A stretch of 39,669 bases of DNA from CAYMEV01 sp964389675 [NCBI: uncultured Candidatus Sumerlaeota bacterium] (GTDB taxonomy: Bacteria > CAYMEV01), in NCBI GenBank assembly GCA_964389675.1, contig CAYMEV010000027.1, forward strand, positions 1 to 39,669, in the 5' to 3' direction. Positions 15,184-23,504 of the stretch are shown one piece after another. The stretch's first letter is position 1, and the number at the start of each line of letters is the position of its first letter. The translations under genes were made by a program, and so were the position numbers. The notes under the pieces are model-generated. The model made no database searches and was not told where the DNA came from. It saw only the letters and a program-made list of their open reading frames with translations.

Positions 15184-15972
15184 ATGGAAGGCTCAGACAG
15201 GGTCAAAATAGGAACATCAGGCTACTATTACAAGGATTGGGGCAAGGAATTTTATCCTGCCTCACTGCCGGCTGATCAAAGAATAGTATTCTACAGCAGT
15301 TATTTTGATATTCTTGAGCTAAATTATACATACTATCGCCTGCCTGAAGAAAAAATTTCCAAAAACTTTATAAGGCATACCGGACAGAAGGTAAAGGTAT
15401 CTGTCAAAGCAACAAATATCTTTACTCATACAGGAACCTACAGCCCGTCTGATGCAAAATACTTCATAAATGCTGTCAGCCCGTTTGCAGAATACAGCCT
15501 GCTTATAGGGATACTTTTTCAGTTTCCATATTCCTTCGGATACAGCAGGGAGAACATGGAATACCTGAACAGGCTGAGGCTGGTTTTTAAGGATTTCCTT
15601 TTTTATGCTGAGTTTCGAAATAATAACTGGTTTAATAAAGAGAATTACAAAAGCTTTTCTGATAAAAATATTCTGTTGTGCTCCACTGATTATCCGCTCA
15701 TCAAAGGCCTGCCTGATTCATCCCCCCATTTAACTGGAAAATATGGATATATAAGATTCCATGGAAGGAATGCCGAAAAGTGGTATGGCCACAAACATGC
15801 ATATCAAAGATATAACTACAGCTACAGCACCCAGGAGCTGGCAGAATGGATCCCGAAGATATCAAGGGTTGCCAGGGCTTCAAAGGAAACATATATATTT
15901 TTCAATAACCATTATAATGCAAATGCAGTTAAAAACGCAATAATGCTCAAAGAACTGATAAATAAATATTGA
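15184..15972 (+). CDS. DUF72 family protein
   Basis: The 262-residue protein has DUF72 features: KIGTSGYYYKDWGKEFYP at 8-25, the LELNYTYYRLP segment, a KVSVKA strand, FQFPYSF, FYAEFRNNNWF, YIRFHGRN with Trp-Tyr-Gly following, and a final TYIFFNNHYNANAVKNA. The family has a TIM-barrel-like fold and no firmly established reaction. The ATG at 15184 has AAAGG (15171-15175) eight bases upstream. The next plus-strand gene starts 31 bases after its stop and may have its own promoter. No signal peptide; cytoplasmic. Confidence 0.92.
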   Translation: MEGSDRVKIGTSGYYYKDWGKEFYPASLPADQRIVFYSSYFDILELNYTYYRLPEEKISKNFIRHTGQKVKVSVKATNIFTHTGTYSPSDAKYFINAVSPFAEYSLLIGILFQFPYSFGYSRENMEYLNRLRLVFKDFLFYAEFRNNNWFNKENYKSFSDKNILLCSTDYPLIKGLPDSSPHLTGKYGYIRFHGRNAEKWYGHKHAYQRYNYSYSTQELAEWIPKISRVARASKETYIFFNNHYNANAVKNAIMLKELINKY

Positions 15973-15988
15973 ATAATTTACAATTTAA

Positions 15989-15994
15989 TATAAT
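15989..15994 (+). promoter_or_regulatory. Candidate -10 box of the CheW-like gene, close to its ATG
   Basis: TATAAT lies at 15989-15994, nine bases before the ATG at 16004. A TTGAAT at 15969-15974 is spaced only 14 bases away, so the -35 is poor. The AGGA that touches the ATG is too close to act as a ribosome binding site. Transcription from here would give a nearly leaderless mRNA, as at nadE. Confidence 0.3.
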
Positions 15995-16003
15995 ATTACA
16001 GGA

Positions 16004-16366
16004 ATGGGAGAGGAATATAAGAGCATCATTCTATTAAGGATAAAAACATTCAGGATAGCTCTTCCTCTTGAGTTATGCAAATCTGTAGAGGTATTTGAAA
16101 CAGGGGAGGATTCAGGCAGGGATATGACAGATATTACAAAAACCCGTCTTGGATTTGAAAACTTTCATTTTGCGAATTATCTAAGGCTTGATGATGACAT
16201 AATAATCTCCTTCAGTACATTTGAAGGCATTATAAATTTACATAAAAATTATATTGAAATACCCCAGGATATATTCTATAATAAAGACATATATTTTACT
16301 TGTTTAATTTATCATGAGGATGATAATGAATACTATGCATTATTGAGGTATTCCTTGTCAAATTAA
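16004..16366 (+). CDS. Small protein with a CheW-like N-terminus
   Basis: The 120-residue protein begins with ILLRIKTFRIALPLELCKSVEVF, which resembles the first strands of CheW (a hydrophobic strand, then A-L-P-L and a V-x-E-V-like turn). The rest has a TFEGIINLHKNYIEIP segment that could be the shortened CheW 'G-x-I-N-x-R-G' region. The similarity is weak and the protein is shorter than CheW (about 150 residues), so it may be a degenerate adaptor or unrelated. It lies 11 bases before the response regulator, and its TAA overlaps that gene's ribosome binding site, so the two are coupled. This supports a signalling role. The start lacks a well-placed ribosome binding site. Confidence 0.55.
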   Translation: MGEEYKSIILLRIKTFRIALPLELCKSVEVFETGEDSGRDMTDITKTRLGFENFHFANYLRLDDDIIISFSTFEGIINLHKNYIEIPQDIFYNKDIYFTCLIYHEDDNEYYALLRYSLSN

Positions 16367-16377
16367 GGAGGACAGAA

Positions 16378-18147
16378 GTGTATAATATTTTATTAGTGGA
16401 TGACAGTAAAACGATTCAAAAGGTCGTTGAACTTACCGTAAAGGATATTGAGGGAATTGATATTTTTCTTGCCTCTGATTCTGCACAGGCTTTTGAATTA
16501 GCGGAAAAATATCCAATGGACCTTTTGTTTCTCGACGTAAACCTCCCGGACAATAATGGCTATGATATACTGAAAGAACTCAGGAAGAAGGATGAATATG
16601 CAGATGTTCCCATTTATCTGATCTGGGGGACTTTTGAGAATTTTGACCCTGCTCTTGCAAATTCATGCGGAGCAAGTGGCTTTTTCAGGAAACCTTTTGA
16701 ATCTGAGTTTTTTTTAAATATAATTGATTTCGCAAAAAAAGGCAGTGCAATCCTAAGCTCCAAAGAAATAAACAATATTACGGTGGATGAATGGGGCCAG
16801 ATGCTCCATGATAGTGAAAAACCCGTTGAAGAGGCTGAAGAGACCCTTTTTGACGAACCAATCTCAAAATATGATCATGTTGATGATGCCCGGCCGCAGG
16901 ATGACCAGGAAGATGAATTTCTGTTTGAAGAGGAAGAGATTGACCAGGAGGAACTGGATTTTGTCCAGGAAGATGACTTCCTGTTTGAAGACCATGATCA
17001 GAAGAATGAGGGAGAGATTCAGGATGATGAAGTTGCTGTAATCTCTGATGTAGACAAGAGTGAAGAGCCCTTTTTTACAGATTCGGACATTCCTGTTGAA
17101 GCAGAGGAAGAAGTATCCCAGGAAGAGGAAATTGAAGAGTATGACAATCAGGGTGATATGGAGATCAAAAAGGATGAAACGGTTGAACTGGATGAGGAAG
17201 AGCTTTCAAAGATAAAAAAGGTTACCCCGGCCGCTGAGCAGCTGGAGGCAGAAGAGGAAGAAGAGGCCGAAGAGGAAGAAGATGAAGGCCTGCTCATAGT
17301 CGATGAGACAGAGGAGCCAAGCAGTGATGATGTAACATCTGAGGAAATGGAAGGAGTCCTTGAGGAAGAGGAGGAGGAAATCCTTGAACTGACCCCGATT
17401 GATGCAAATAAGGATATTTCAGAGAAAAACAGGGATATGCTGAGCGAGGATTATGAACCGAAAGAAGAACCGAGCCTTGAATCCTACATGGAAGATGAAG
17501 AAGAACCCGGGGAACATGAATATAAAGAGGACGCTGAAACTGAAGAGATCGTATCAGGCAAAACCGCTGAAACTGAAACAGCCGTAGGCAGCAAAGCAGC
17601 AAAAAAAGATGAGGAACCCTTTGAAGAGGCGGAAGAGAGCCTTGAAGATACCATTGAATTCCTGCCAGGAACAAAATTCTATCCTCATAAGGATTTTGCA
17701 GGCCATGCGAATCTTCTGCACCTGGATAAGAAAGAATTTGCAAAAGAGATTGCTGAGCTTAAACAGGAGTTCACTGCAAAAATAAACTCAGTTACAGAAT
17801 CTTTTAAGGAATCAGTTGATTCTATTATTCAGGAATCCCTCAGAAAGATCCTTGAGCAGAAGGCCCAGGAGATACTCTGGGAAACAATACCTCCAATCCT
17901 GACTAATTTCCTTACAGGCCAGTTCAGGGATGAAAGCATACATGAAGCTTTTATAAACAACTTTAATGAACACCTCCAGAAGAATTTTCTCAGCCAGATA
18001 GCTGAAAAAATAGTGGATAAAATCGATATTGAAGTAATTGAAGAAAAAGCATCTAAAATACTTGAGAACATTTCCTGGGAAGTGGTTCCGGAATTATCGG
18101 AAATAATTATAAAGAATGAACTTGATAAGCTGAAAAAGGAAGAATAG
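16378..18147 (+). CDS. Response regulator with long acidic linker and conserved helical C-terminus
   Basis: The 589-residue protein has a receiver domain at 1-122: acidic pocket D8-D9, phospho-acceptor D53 (LFLDVNLPDNNGY) and K105 (FFRKPFE). The position normally Ser/Thr before the GTFE motif is W83 (LIWGTFENFD). A low-complexity, Glu/Asp-rich stretch fills about 135-440, probably disordered. The C-terminal 130 residues are amphipathic helices with two similar blocks, ILWETIPPIL and ISWEVVPELSEIIIKNEL. I recall this receiver-acidic linker-WEVVPEL layout from Deltaproteobacteria and relatives, where the role is not well defined. It starts at GTG 16378 with AAGGAGG six bases upstream. No DNA-binding or enzyme output domain is seen; output by protein contact is likely. 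Confidence 0.85.
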   Translation: MYNILLVDDSKTIQKVVELTVKDIEGIDIFLASDSAQAFELAEKYPMDLLFLDVNLPDNNGYDILKELRKKDEYADVPIYLIWGTFENFDPALANSCGASGFFRKPFESEFFLNIIDFAKKGSAILSSKEINNITVDEWGQMLHDSEKPVEEAEETLFDEPISKYDHVDDARPQDDQEDEFLFEEEEIDQEELDFVQEDDFLFEDHDQKNEGEIQDDEVAVISDVDKSEEPFFTDSDIPVEAEEEVSQEEEIEEYDNQGDMEIKKDETVELDEEELSKIKKVTPAAEQLEAEEEEEAEEEEDEGLLIVDETEEPSSDDVTSEEMEGVLEEEEEEILELTPIDANKDISEKNRDMLSEDYEPKEEPSLESYMEDEEEPGEHEYKEDAETEEIVSGKTAETETAVGSKAAKKDEEPFEEAEESLEDTIEFLPGTKFYPHKDFAGHANLLHLDKKEFAKEIAELKQEFTAKINSVTESFKESVDSIIQESLRKILEQKAQEILWETIPPILTNFLTGQFRDESIHEAFINNFNEHLQKNFLSQIAEKIVDKIDIEVIEEKASKILENISWEVVPELSEIIIKNELDKLKKEE

Positions 18148-18170
18148 CCCGGATCCAGGCTAAGGCTTAC

Positions 18171-19403
18171 CTATAGGGATTCGACCCTGATAGCTCCCAG
18201 GTTTTCCTTATAGATGCTGTCAATCTGATTCTTGACATCATCAAACTCACCTGATATTTCCATCTTTGTAACTTCACTCATATTGCCATAGATTACGCTT
18301 TGGATCTCCATCAGTGAAACCTGCTGGGGAGGTTTTGTAAGGGAGATCAGGTTGTTCCCGGGGCCGGACAGACCTATTATATTACCCTGTTTTAAGACCT
18401 CAACTGCCTTAACTGCAAAGAAATCCTTTCTCGATTTTATATCATTCATATCAAGATGCTCATTGGTCCTGTACAGGTTTTTCAGTTCCTTGAGGATCCT
18501 TATTACATGAATATATATGACCAGCCTGTTTTTTACTTCATCTAAATATATGCTGTCACTATACTTATGGTTATAATTGTCAATTGTATAGGTCAGGACA
18601 ACCCCGAACAGGACGAATGTCCAGGAAATATAGTTCCAGAGAAATAGAATTGGTATTGTTGACAGGGAACCATATATATTTTTATAAAATGGTACCTGGG
18701 ACATATAATAGATAAAGGCAATTTTTAATACCTCCCATAAAAACCCTGTAAAAACACTTGTTATAAATGCTGTTTTTACAGTGATCTTAGTGTTTGGCAT
18801 AAAATAATAAAAAATAAAAAAGACCGCTATCGTAATTGTTAAAGGGAACAGATAGAGTATGATCTTTTGTGTGAACGCAATATTTGATATATATGAGGCC
18901 AGGGCCAGTTCCACCTTTGTAGATATATAGAAGGACAAAAAAAGCAGGAGTGGCCCCCAGAATATTATGATGGTAAAAATGCTGAACCTGTCCCATATGC
19001 TTCTGTTAAATTTCTGGTAAAAGATCCTGTTGAATGCTGATTCGATGTTCAGGAACAGGAAAAGAACTGTAAGCATAAGGGCGATAAAGCCAATTATATT
19101 AAATGCCTCTGCCTTGGCTGTAAATTCTGTAAGATACTGGCTGATTATTCCCTGGTCCTGGTCTATAGGCATAAAATACTTAAGGATAAAGTTCTGAACA
19201 CTCTCAATGATCTGATCCTTCTTTCCAAACAATGTGATCATTGAGATAATTATTGTAAACAGGGGGACAAGGCCGATCAATGTCTGAAAGCTCAATGATG
19301 CAGCTTCAACCCCGCATCTGTCCCTGTAGAACTTCTTTACCGCAAACCTTAATATGTGGAATAGATAATTATATGTATTTTTAATTCTTTCCGAAATAAT
19401 CAT
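18171..19403 (-). CDS. YihY/virulence factor BrkB family membrane protein
   Basis: The 410-residue protein matches the YihY/BrkB family in its N-terminal 290 residues: FYRDRCGVEAASLSFQTLIGLVPLFTII near 25-52 (the family's A-x-S-L-x-F-x-x-L-x-x-x-P), and about six membrane segments, with NIYGSLSTIPILFLWNYISW late in the domain. The family was once annotated as ribonuclease BN, which is not supported; some members are proposed transporters. Residues 290-410 form a soluble tail with a winged-helix-like feel. It starts at ATG 19403 with AGGAG five bases upstream and overlaps the preceding radical SAM gene by 23 bases. It is the last gene of the long minus-strand block and is convergent with the response regulator. 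Confidence 0.88.
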   Translation of the reverse strand: MIISERIKNTYNYLFHILRFAVKKFYRDRCGVEAASLSFQTLIGLVPLFTIIISMITLFGKKDQIIESVQNFILKYFMPIDQDQGIISQYLTEFTAKAEAFNIIGFIALMLTVLFLFLNIESAFNRIFYQKFNRSIWDRFSIFTIIIFWGPLLLFLSFYISTKVELALASYISNIAFTQKIILYLFPLTITIAVFFIFYYFMPNTKITVKTAFITSVFTGFLWEVLKIAFIYYMSQVPFYKNIYGSLSTIPILFLWNYISWTFVLFGVVLTYTIDNYNHKYSDSIYLDEVKNRLVIYIHVIRILKELKNLYRTNEHLDMNDIKSRKDFFAVKAVEVLKQGNIIGLSGPGNNLISLTKPPQQVSLMEIQSVIYGNMSEVTKMEISGEFDDVKNQIDSIYKENLGAIRVESL

Positions 19404-20922
19404 TATATCTCCTCTTTACAAACCATCTTAATTTTTTTGCATAGAACGCAGGATCATAAAACAGCCTCCTGAACAAGTTTGCTTTATAGTTCTGTATCTT
19501 TGTGGAAAACCTCCTGTTATATGAAAATACATAATTCCCTATCATATCCGCAAGGCTGGCAAATTCCTTAAAATCAACATTCAGCATATAGTGCCCATCA
19601 GGATACATCGGGAAATTATCCCATGAAGCATCCCTTGATATTATACCCTTTTCTATCAGATAATCATATAAAAATGCACCCGGCTGAGGTTCAAAAATAT
19701 TGAAGCCGATCCTGGATGGATTTATGCTTTTTATGTAGTCATATGTTTCCATGATCTGCTCCTCACTTTCATCAGGGAACCCAATTATAAAGAATGTACC
19801 TACAGGAATATTATTCTTCTGAACCAGCTCAATTGACCTTTTTGCCCTTTCAAGGTCCAGGTCCTTTTTTATGATCCTTGCCGTTTCCTTTGAACCTGTC
19901 TCTATCCCAAAATGCAGGTGTATGCATCTTGCCTTCTTCATTAGCCTTATTATTTCTTTTTCAATAAGGTCCGCCCTGGTCATTGTACCCCAGAAAAAAG
20001 GTATATTATTGTCTATTATCTTTTCACAGAGCCTTGATATCGTATCCTTCCTGATCGTAAAACTGTCATCAACAAATGTAAAATGGTTTATCCGCATGTC
20101 CCTGATCCGAAAATTTATCTCTTCTATTATATTTTCAATAGACCTGTACCTTACCCTGTTTTTCCAGAAAGTCCTGGAAGAACAGAATCCGCACCTGTAA
20201 GGACAGCCCCTCGAGGCAAGTATATTGCCCATAAACATTCCCTGGTACCTTTCTTTGAAAGCAAGGTTGTTAAAATCAGGAAATGGAATATCATCAAGAT
20301 CTGGTATATGCTCATTTTCCGGGTTAATAACCGCATCCCCGGCATCATTCCTGTAAGCTATCCCTCTTATTTTCTCAAGGTTCTTCGCCTCAGCTGATTT
20401 TGAGGAGAGTGCATCACATAAAAGGCTGAATGTCCTTTCACCTTCTCCAAGAACAAGATAATCGACATAAGGATAGCTCCCGAGCACAGATTCCGGAAGA
20501 AAGGTAGGGTGAGGCCCGCCCCATATTATCGGAAGGTCAGGGTTATACTGCCTGCATATCTCGGTGATCATGCCGGCAGCTCCGGCTTCATTGCTTAAAA
20601 CAGATATTCCAACTATATCAGGGACATAATCATTCAGCAGTCTCTTGAATTCATCCAGTGATTCGTGTTTTCTGCTCTTTAACAGCACATTATAGTCCAT
20701 ATAGCTCTTATGGCGGTTCCTATAGAGGACAGATTCCTCAATTCCGTTGATATATCTGGCATCCACAACATCACCGTTATATATAAGCGTCTGGTATCCT
20801 TTTTGAGCCATGTAGGAAGAAAGGTATGCAAGCCCCATAGGTATATAGGGATAGTCATTGATCCCGCGGAGCCTCTTATAGGGAGGCTTAACCAGCAGAA
20901 TTCTCGGCCTGGATGAAGCCAT
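19381..20922 (-). CDS. B12-binding domain radical SAM protein (second of tandem pair)
   Basis: The 513-residue protein has an N-terminal Rossmann-like B12-binding-type domain (1-175, with RILLVKPPYK, IPMGLAYLSSYM, WGGPHPTFLPE and YLVLGEGERTF) and a radical SAM core with the 4Fe-4S cysteines C240, C244 and C247 in SRGCPYRCGFC. The core continues with a GTMTRADLI-type strand, FGIETGSKETA and GFPDESEEQI. The canonical cobalamin DxHxxG histidine is not obvious, as in many members. Related enzymes modify lipids, cofactors or peptides; the substrate is unknown. Its ATG follows the stop of the sister gene by two bases, and it overlaps the BrkB-family gene downstream. The two share domain order but differ clearly in sequence. 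Confidence 0.9.
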   Translation of the reverse strand: MASSRPRILLVKPPYKRLRGINDYPYIPMGLAYLSSYMAQKGYQTLIYNGDVVDARYINGIEESVLYRNRHKSYMDYNVLLKSRKHESLDEFKRLLNDYVPDIVGISVLSNEAGAAGMITEICRQYNPDLPIIWGGPHPTFLPESVLGSYPYVDYLVLGEGERTFSLLCDALSSKSAEAKNLEKIRGIAYRNDAGDAVINPENEHIPDLDDIPFPDFNNLAFKERYQGMFMGNILASRGCPYRCGFCSSRTFWKNRVRYRSIENIIEEINFRIRDMRINHFTFVDDSFTIRKDTISRLCEKIIDNNIPFFWGTMTRADLIEKEIIRLMKKARCIHLHFGIETGSKETARIIKKDLDLERAKRSIELVQKNNIPVGTFFIIGFPDESEEQIMETYDYIKSINPSRIGFNIFEPQPGAFLYDYLIEKGIISRDASWDNFPMYPDGHYMLNVDFKEFASLADMIGNYVFSYNRRFSTKIQNYKANLFRRLFYDPAFYAKKLRWFVKRRYNDYFGKN

Positions 20923-20924
20923 TC

Positions 20925-22484
20925 CTACCTGACCCTTGCAAGATAGCTATAAATTCGGTTTATATCACCCTTCAGCAAAGCTTTCAAACCCTTCACCATC
21001 AATTCTGATGAATCTATAATACCCATAAACATTCTGATTGCAAACTTAAAACAGCTTTTGGAAAACAGCTTTATAAAAATCCTGTTACCAAGAAATCTTA
21101 CAAGCATGGCAGGAATATAATATTTCCCTGAGAGGTAGAAAAGAAAATTGATATAACTGATCTCAGGAGTGATTAGGTTTTTCCTGTATATCTGCTTTTT
21201 CTCATCATAAAGAACGCCGTCCTTTTTACCTTTGACATAAAGTAATGTCCCGGGGAATAGAACGAGAGAAGCCCTTTTCAGCCAGAATGGCTTCGGGATA
21301 TCAAGCAGGAAATCAAGGGTCTTTTTCTTATCATCCAGTGTTTCCCATGGATTATCCAGGATCACATGGTAGCATGGGTGATTCATTCTCTTTTTGTACC
21401 TGTTTATAAGGTAAATGGTATCTTTTAATTTATTTTCATTAACCTTTCTTTTGTAGAGCTTCTGGGTTTTTTCCGCAAGGGACTGTATACCCATCTCTAT
21501 ATAATACAATCCGCTTTCCAGCAGATCGATCAATAGATCTTCATCCATATTATCAGGCGCTATCTGGATCTGAAACGGCATTCCGATCAGTTTCCTGTAT
21601 TTTGCGCAAAAATCGTGTATCTCTTCTTTGGGCCTGGAAGTAAAAACATCATCAAAAATATTTATTACCCCTATATCAGAGAATTCATTAATTAAAAGCA
21701 ATATCCTGTCTATGATCCTGTCAATCGTCTCAAACCTGAGGTATCTGCTTGACGGAGTTAAAGCCCTGAGAGTGCTGTTTGCGCAATAGGTACAGCTGTA
21801 GGGGCATCCTCTTGATGTGTATATTTTGATCGATCTTAGAGCCCTCTTATTAAAGGGCCTTTCATACATCAGGGTATTGCAGAACATTTCTGCAGTAAGA
21901 GGCTCAACTGTACCCTTCCTCATATCAAGGATATAAGAGTCCTGAAGGCTATAATCCATGTAGGGCAGGGTGTTTATATCTTCTATGAGAGGCTCCTGGC
22001 CGTGATAGGCAATCTCCCCTTTCCCTGTCTTATAATATACATTTCTTATTTGAGGATCTTTTTTGCCTTCACTTATTGCTTCTGCAAGATTCAGAAATGC
22101 ATTCTCTCCTTCACCGCATACGACATAATCAGCATACTCAAGACACTTCACAGGCAATACAGTCGGGTGTATGCCCCCCCAGACAATACATTTATTGATA
22201 GACCTTAGAAATTCTGTAAGCGCAAGGGCCCTGTCATAATAATTGCTCATAAAGGATATACCCGCAATATCTGTACCGCTTAGAATAGCCTCAATGCTTT
22301 CAAGAATTTTTCTATCATAGGTATATATATAATCAGGGTTATACTTAAAATGTTCAACGCCCCCGGGAAGGAATATCTTGATTACCCTGTATCCCTTTGA
22401 TTTCATATAGGCAGACAGCGACCTTATTCCGAATTCAGATATATCCGGGGGCCCGGTAGAGATTAGTGCAATGCTTCCTGACAT
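20925..22484 (-). CDS. B12-binding domain radical SAM protein (first of tandem pair)
   Basis: The 519-residue protein has a B12-binding-type N-terminal domain (1-150; VWGGIHPTVLP and YVVCGEGENAF) and a radical SAM core with the cluster cysteines C227, C231 and C234 (SRGCPYSCTYC). Later core motifs include INIFDDVFTSRPKEEI and MGIQSLAEKTQKLY. The C-terminal 110 residues contain hydrophobic and basic helices. Between the two domains is an insertion (about 165-220) not seen in the sister. It lies two bases upstream of the second radical SAM gene and three bases after apbE. The pair therefore may act in series on one product, but which is not visible from sequence. Confidence 0.9.
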   Translation of the reverse strand: MSGSIALISTGPPDISEFGIRSLSAYMKSKGYRVIKIFLPGGVEHFKYNPDYIYTYDRKILESIEAILSGTDIAGISFMSNYYDRALALTEFLRSINKCIVWGGIHPTVLPVKCLEYADYVVCGEGENAFLNLAEAISEGKKDPQIRNVYYKTGKGEIAYHGQEPLIEDINTLPYMDYSLQDSYILDMRKGTVEPLTAEMFCNTLMYERPFNKRALRSIKIYTSRGCPYSCTYCANSTLRALTPSSRYLRFETIDRIIDRILLLINEFSDIGVINIFDDVFTSRPKEEIHDFCAKYRKLIGMPFQIQIAPDNMDEDLLIDLLESGLYYIEMGIQSLAEKTQKLYKRKVNENKLKDTIYLINRYKKRMNHPCYHVILDNPWETLDDKKKTLDFLLDIPKPFWLKRASLVLFPGTLLYVKGKKDGVLYDEKKQIYRKNLITPEISYINFLFYLSGKYYIPAMLVRFLGNRIFIKLFSKSCFKFAIRMFMGIIDSSELMVKGLKALLKGDINRIYSYLARVR

Positions 22485-22487
22485 TGC

Positions 22488-23504
22488 TTAATCGGTCAGG
22501 CTTTCAAATTTATTCAGAAAATATTCTTTAAGCCCATTTTCCTCTAACATGAGAATGACTCCGTCCATATCATCCAGTTTGCCTGAAATAACGGAAGAGT
22601 CCTCAATACCCATTACAGCTGCTGCTGTGGATAGCCCATCAGATAAAGCAGCACTGTCTGTGACTATGGAGACTGCAATTCTATGGTCGACAGGATATCC
22701 GCTTTTAGGATCGATTATATGCGACAGGACCTGCCCGTCCTTTGAAATATAGTTATAATAACTTGCTGATGTCGATATGCCTTTGTTTGCAACCCTTATG
22801 ACCTTATACGGTTTTCCACCACCGCCAGGGTCCTTGATCCCGACCCGCCATAAAAAGCCATCTTCATCCAGGTTTGAGGCATATACATTACCGCCCAGGT
22901 TCACAAGGAACTTCCTGCACCCCTTTTTGATCAGATATCTGCTCATCCTGTCAATGGCAAATCCCTTCCCTATACCGCCGAAATCCAGCTGAACCCATGC
23001 CTTTTTTGTTACAATCCTGAGGTTCCTGTCGAACTGGATCTTATCAAGCCCGACATTCTTCAATATCTCTCTTATTTCGCTGTCAGAAGGAATTTCTGTC
23101 TCACCTGTGCCATAGAACCCCCACCTCTCAACCAATGGCTTCACAGTGGGGTCAAAAGACCCTTCAGATATATTATATACATCATAGGAAAGCGAAAGCA
23201 GTTCGGCAAAATCTTCACTTACAGAGTAAATACCCTCTTTTTCCCTGTTAAACCTGGATAGTTCACTGCTATCATTATAAAGGGAAAATTTCTGCTCAAG
23301 CTCTTTTCCAATATTATATGCCTGGTCAATGGCAGATATGATATCATCTTCCGATAAGGGGCCATATTCACGTACTTTAATCTCGAGAAAGGTACCCATC
23401 AGCATATAGCTCTTTTCAATATCTCTGTTCGGGGCCCGGCAGGAATATATAATGAAAATAAAAGTAATGGAAATCAAAGCCCTGATGATCTTACTGGTTT
23501 TCAA
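22488..23504 (-). CDS. apbE: FAD:protein FMN transferase, lipoprotein
   Basis: ApbE moves FMN from FAD onto a Thr/Ser of target proteins outside the cytoplasm, using Mg. The 338-residue protein starts with a signal peptide and a lipobox-like IYSC (Cys22), so it is probably a membrane-anchored periplasmic lipoprotein. Family motifs are YMLMGTFLEIKV, DFGGIGKGFAIDRM, LVNLGGNVYA, GISTSASYYNYI, HIIDPKSGYPV and the metal-binding SDGLSTAAAVMG. A fitting target, the FMN-binding protein at 25468-25968, is encoded three genes upstream in the same direction. It overlaps nnrDE by 14 bases. Confidence 0.95.
   Translation of the reverse strand: MKTSKIIRALISITFIFIIYSCRAPNRDIEKSYMLMGTFLEIKVREYGPLSEDDIISAIDQAYNIGKELEQKFSLYNDSSELSRFNREKEGIYSVSEDFAELLSLSYDVYNISEGSFDPTVKPLVERWGFYGTGETEIPSDSEIREILKNVGLDKIQFDRNLRIVTKKAWVQLDFGGIGKGFAIDRMSRYLIKKGCRKFLVNLGGNVYASNLDEDGFLWRVGIKDPGGGGKPYKVIRVANKGISTSASYYNYISKDGQVLSHIIDPKSGYPVDHRIAVSIVTDSAALSDGLSTAAAVMGIEDSSVISGKLDDMDGVILMLEENGLKEYFLNKFESLTD

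Noticed and set aside
17294-17743. 149-codon open frame antisense to the response regulator
   Set aside because: It is a shadow of the low-complexity Glu/Asp region (GAG/GAA codons read backwards as Leu/Phe/Ser) and has no ribosome binding site or family features.
18171-18193. Inverted repeat at the end of the BrkB gene as a terminator
   Set aside because: The imperfect stem lies within the coding end and has no T-run on either strand.
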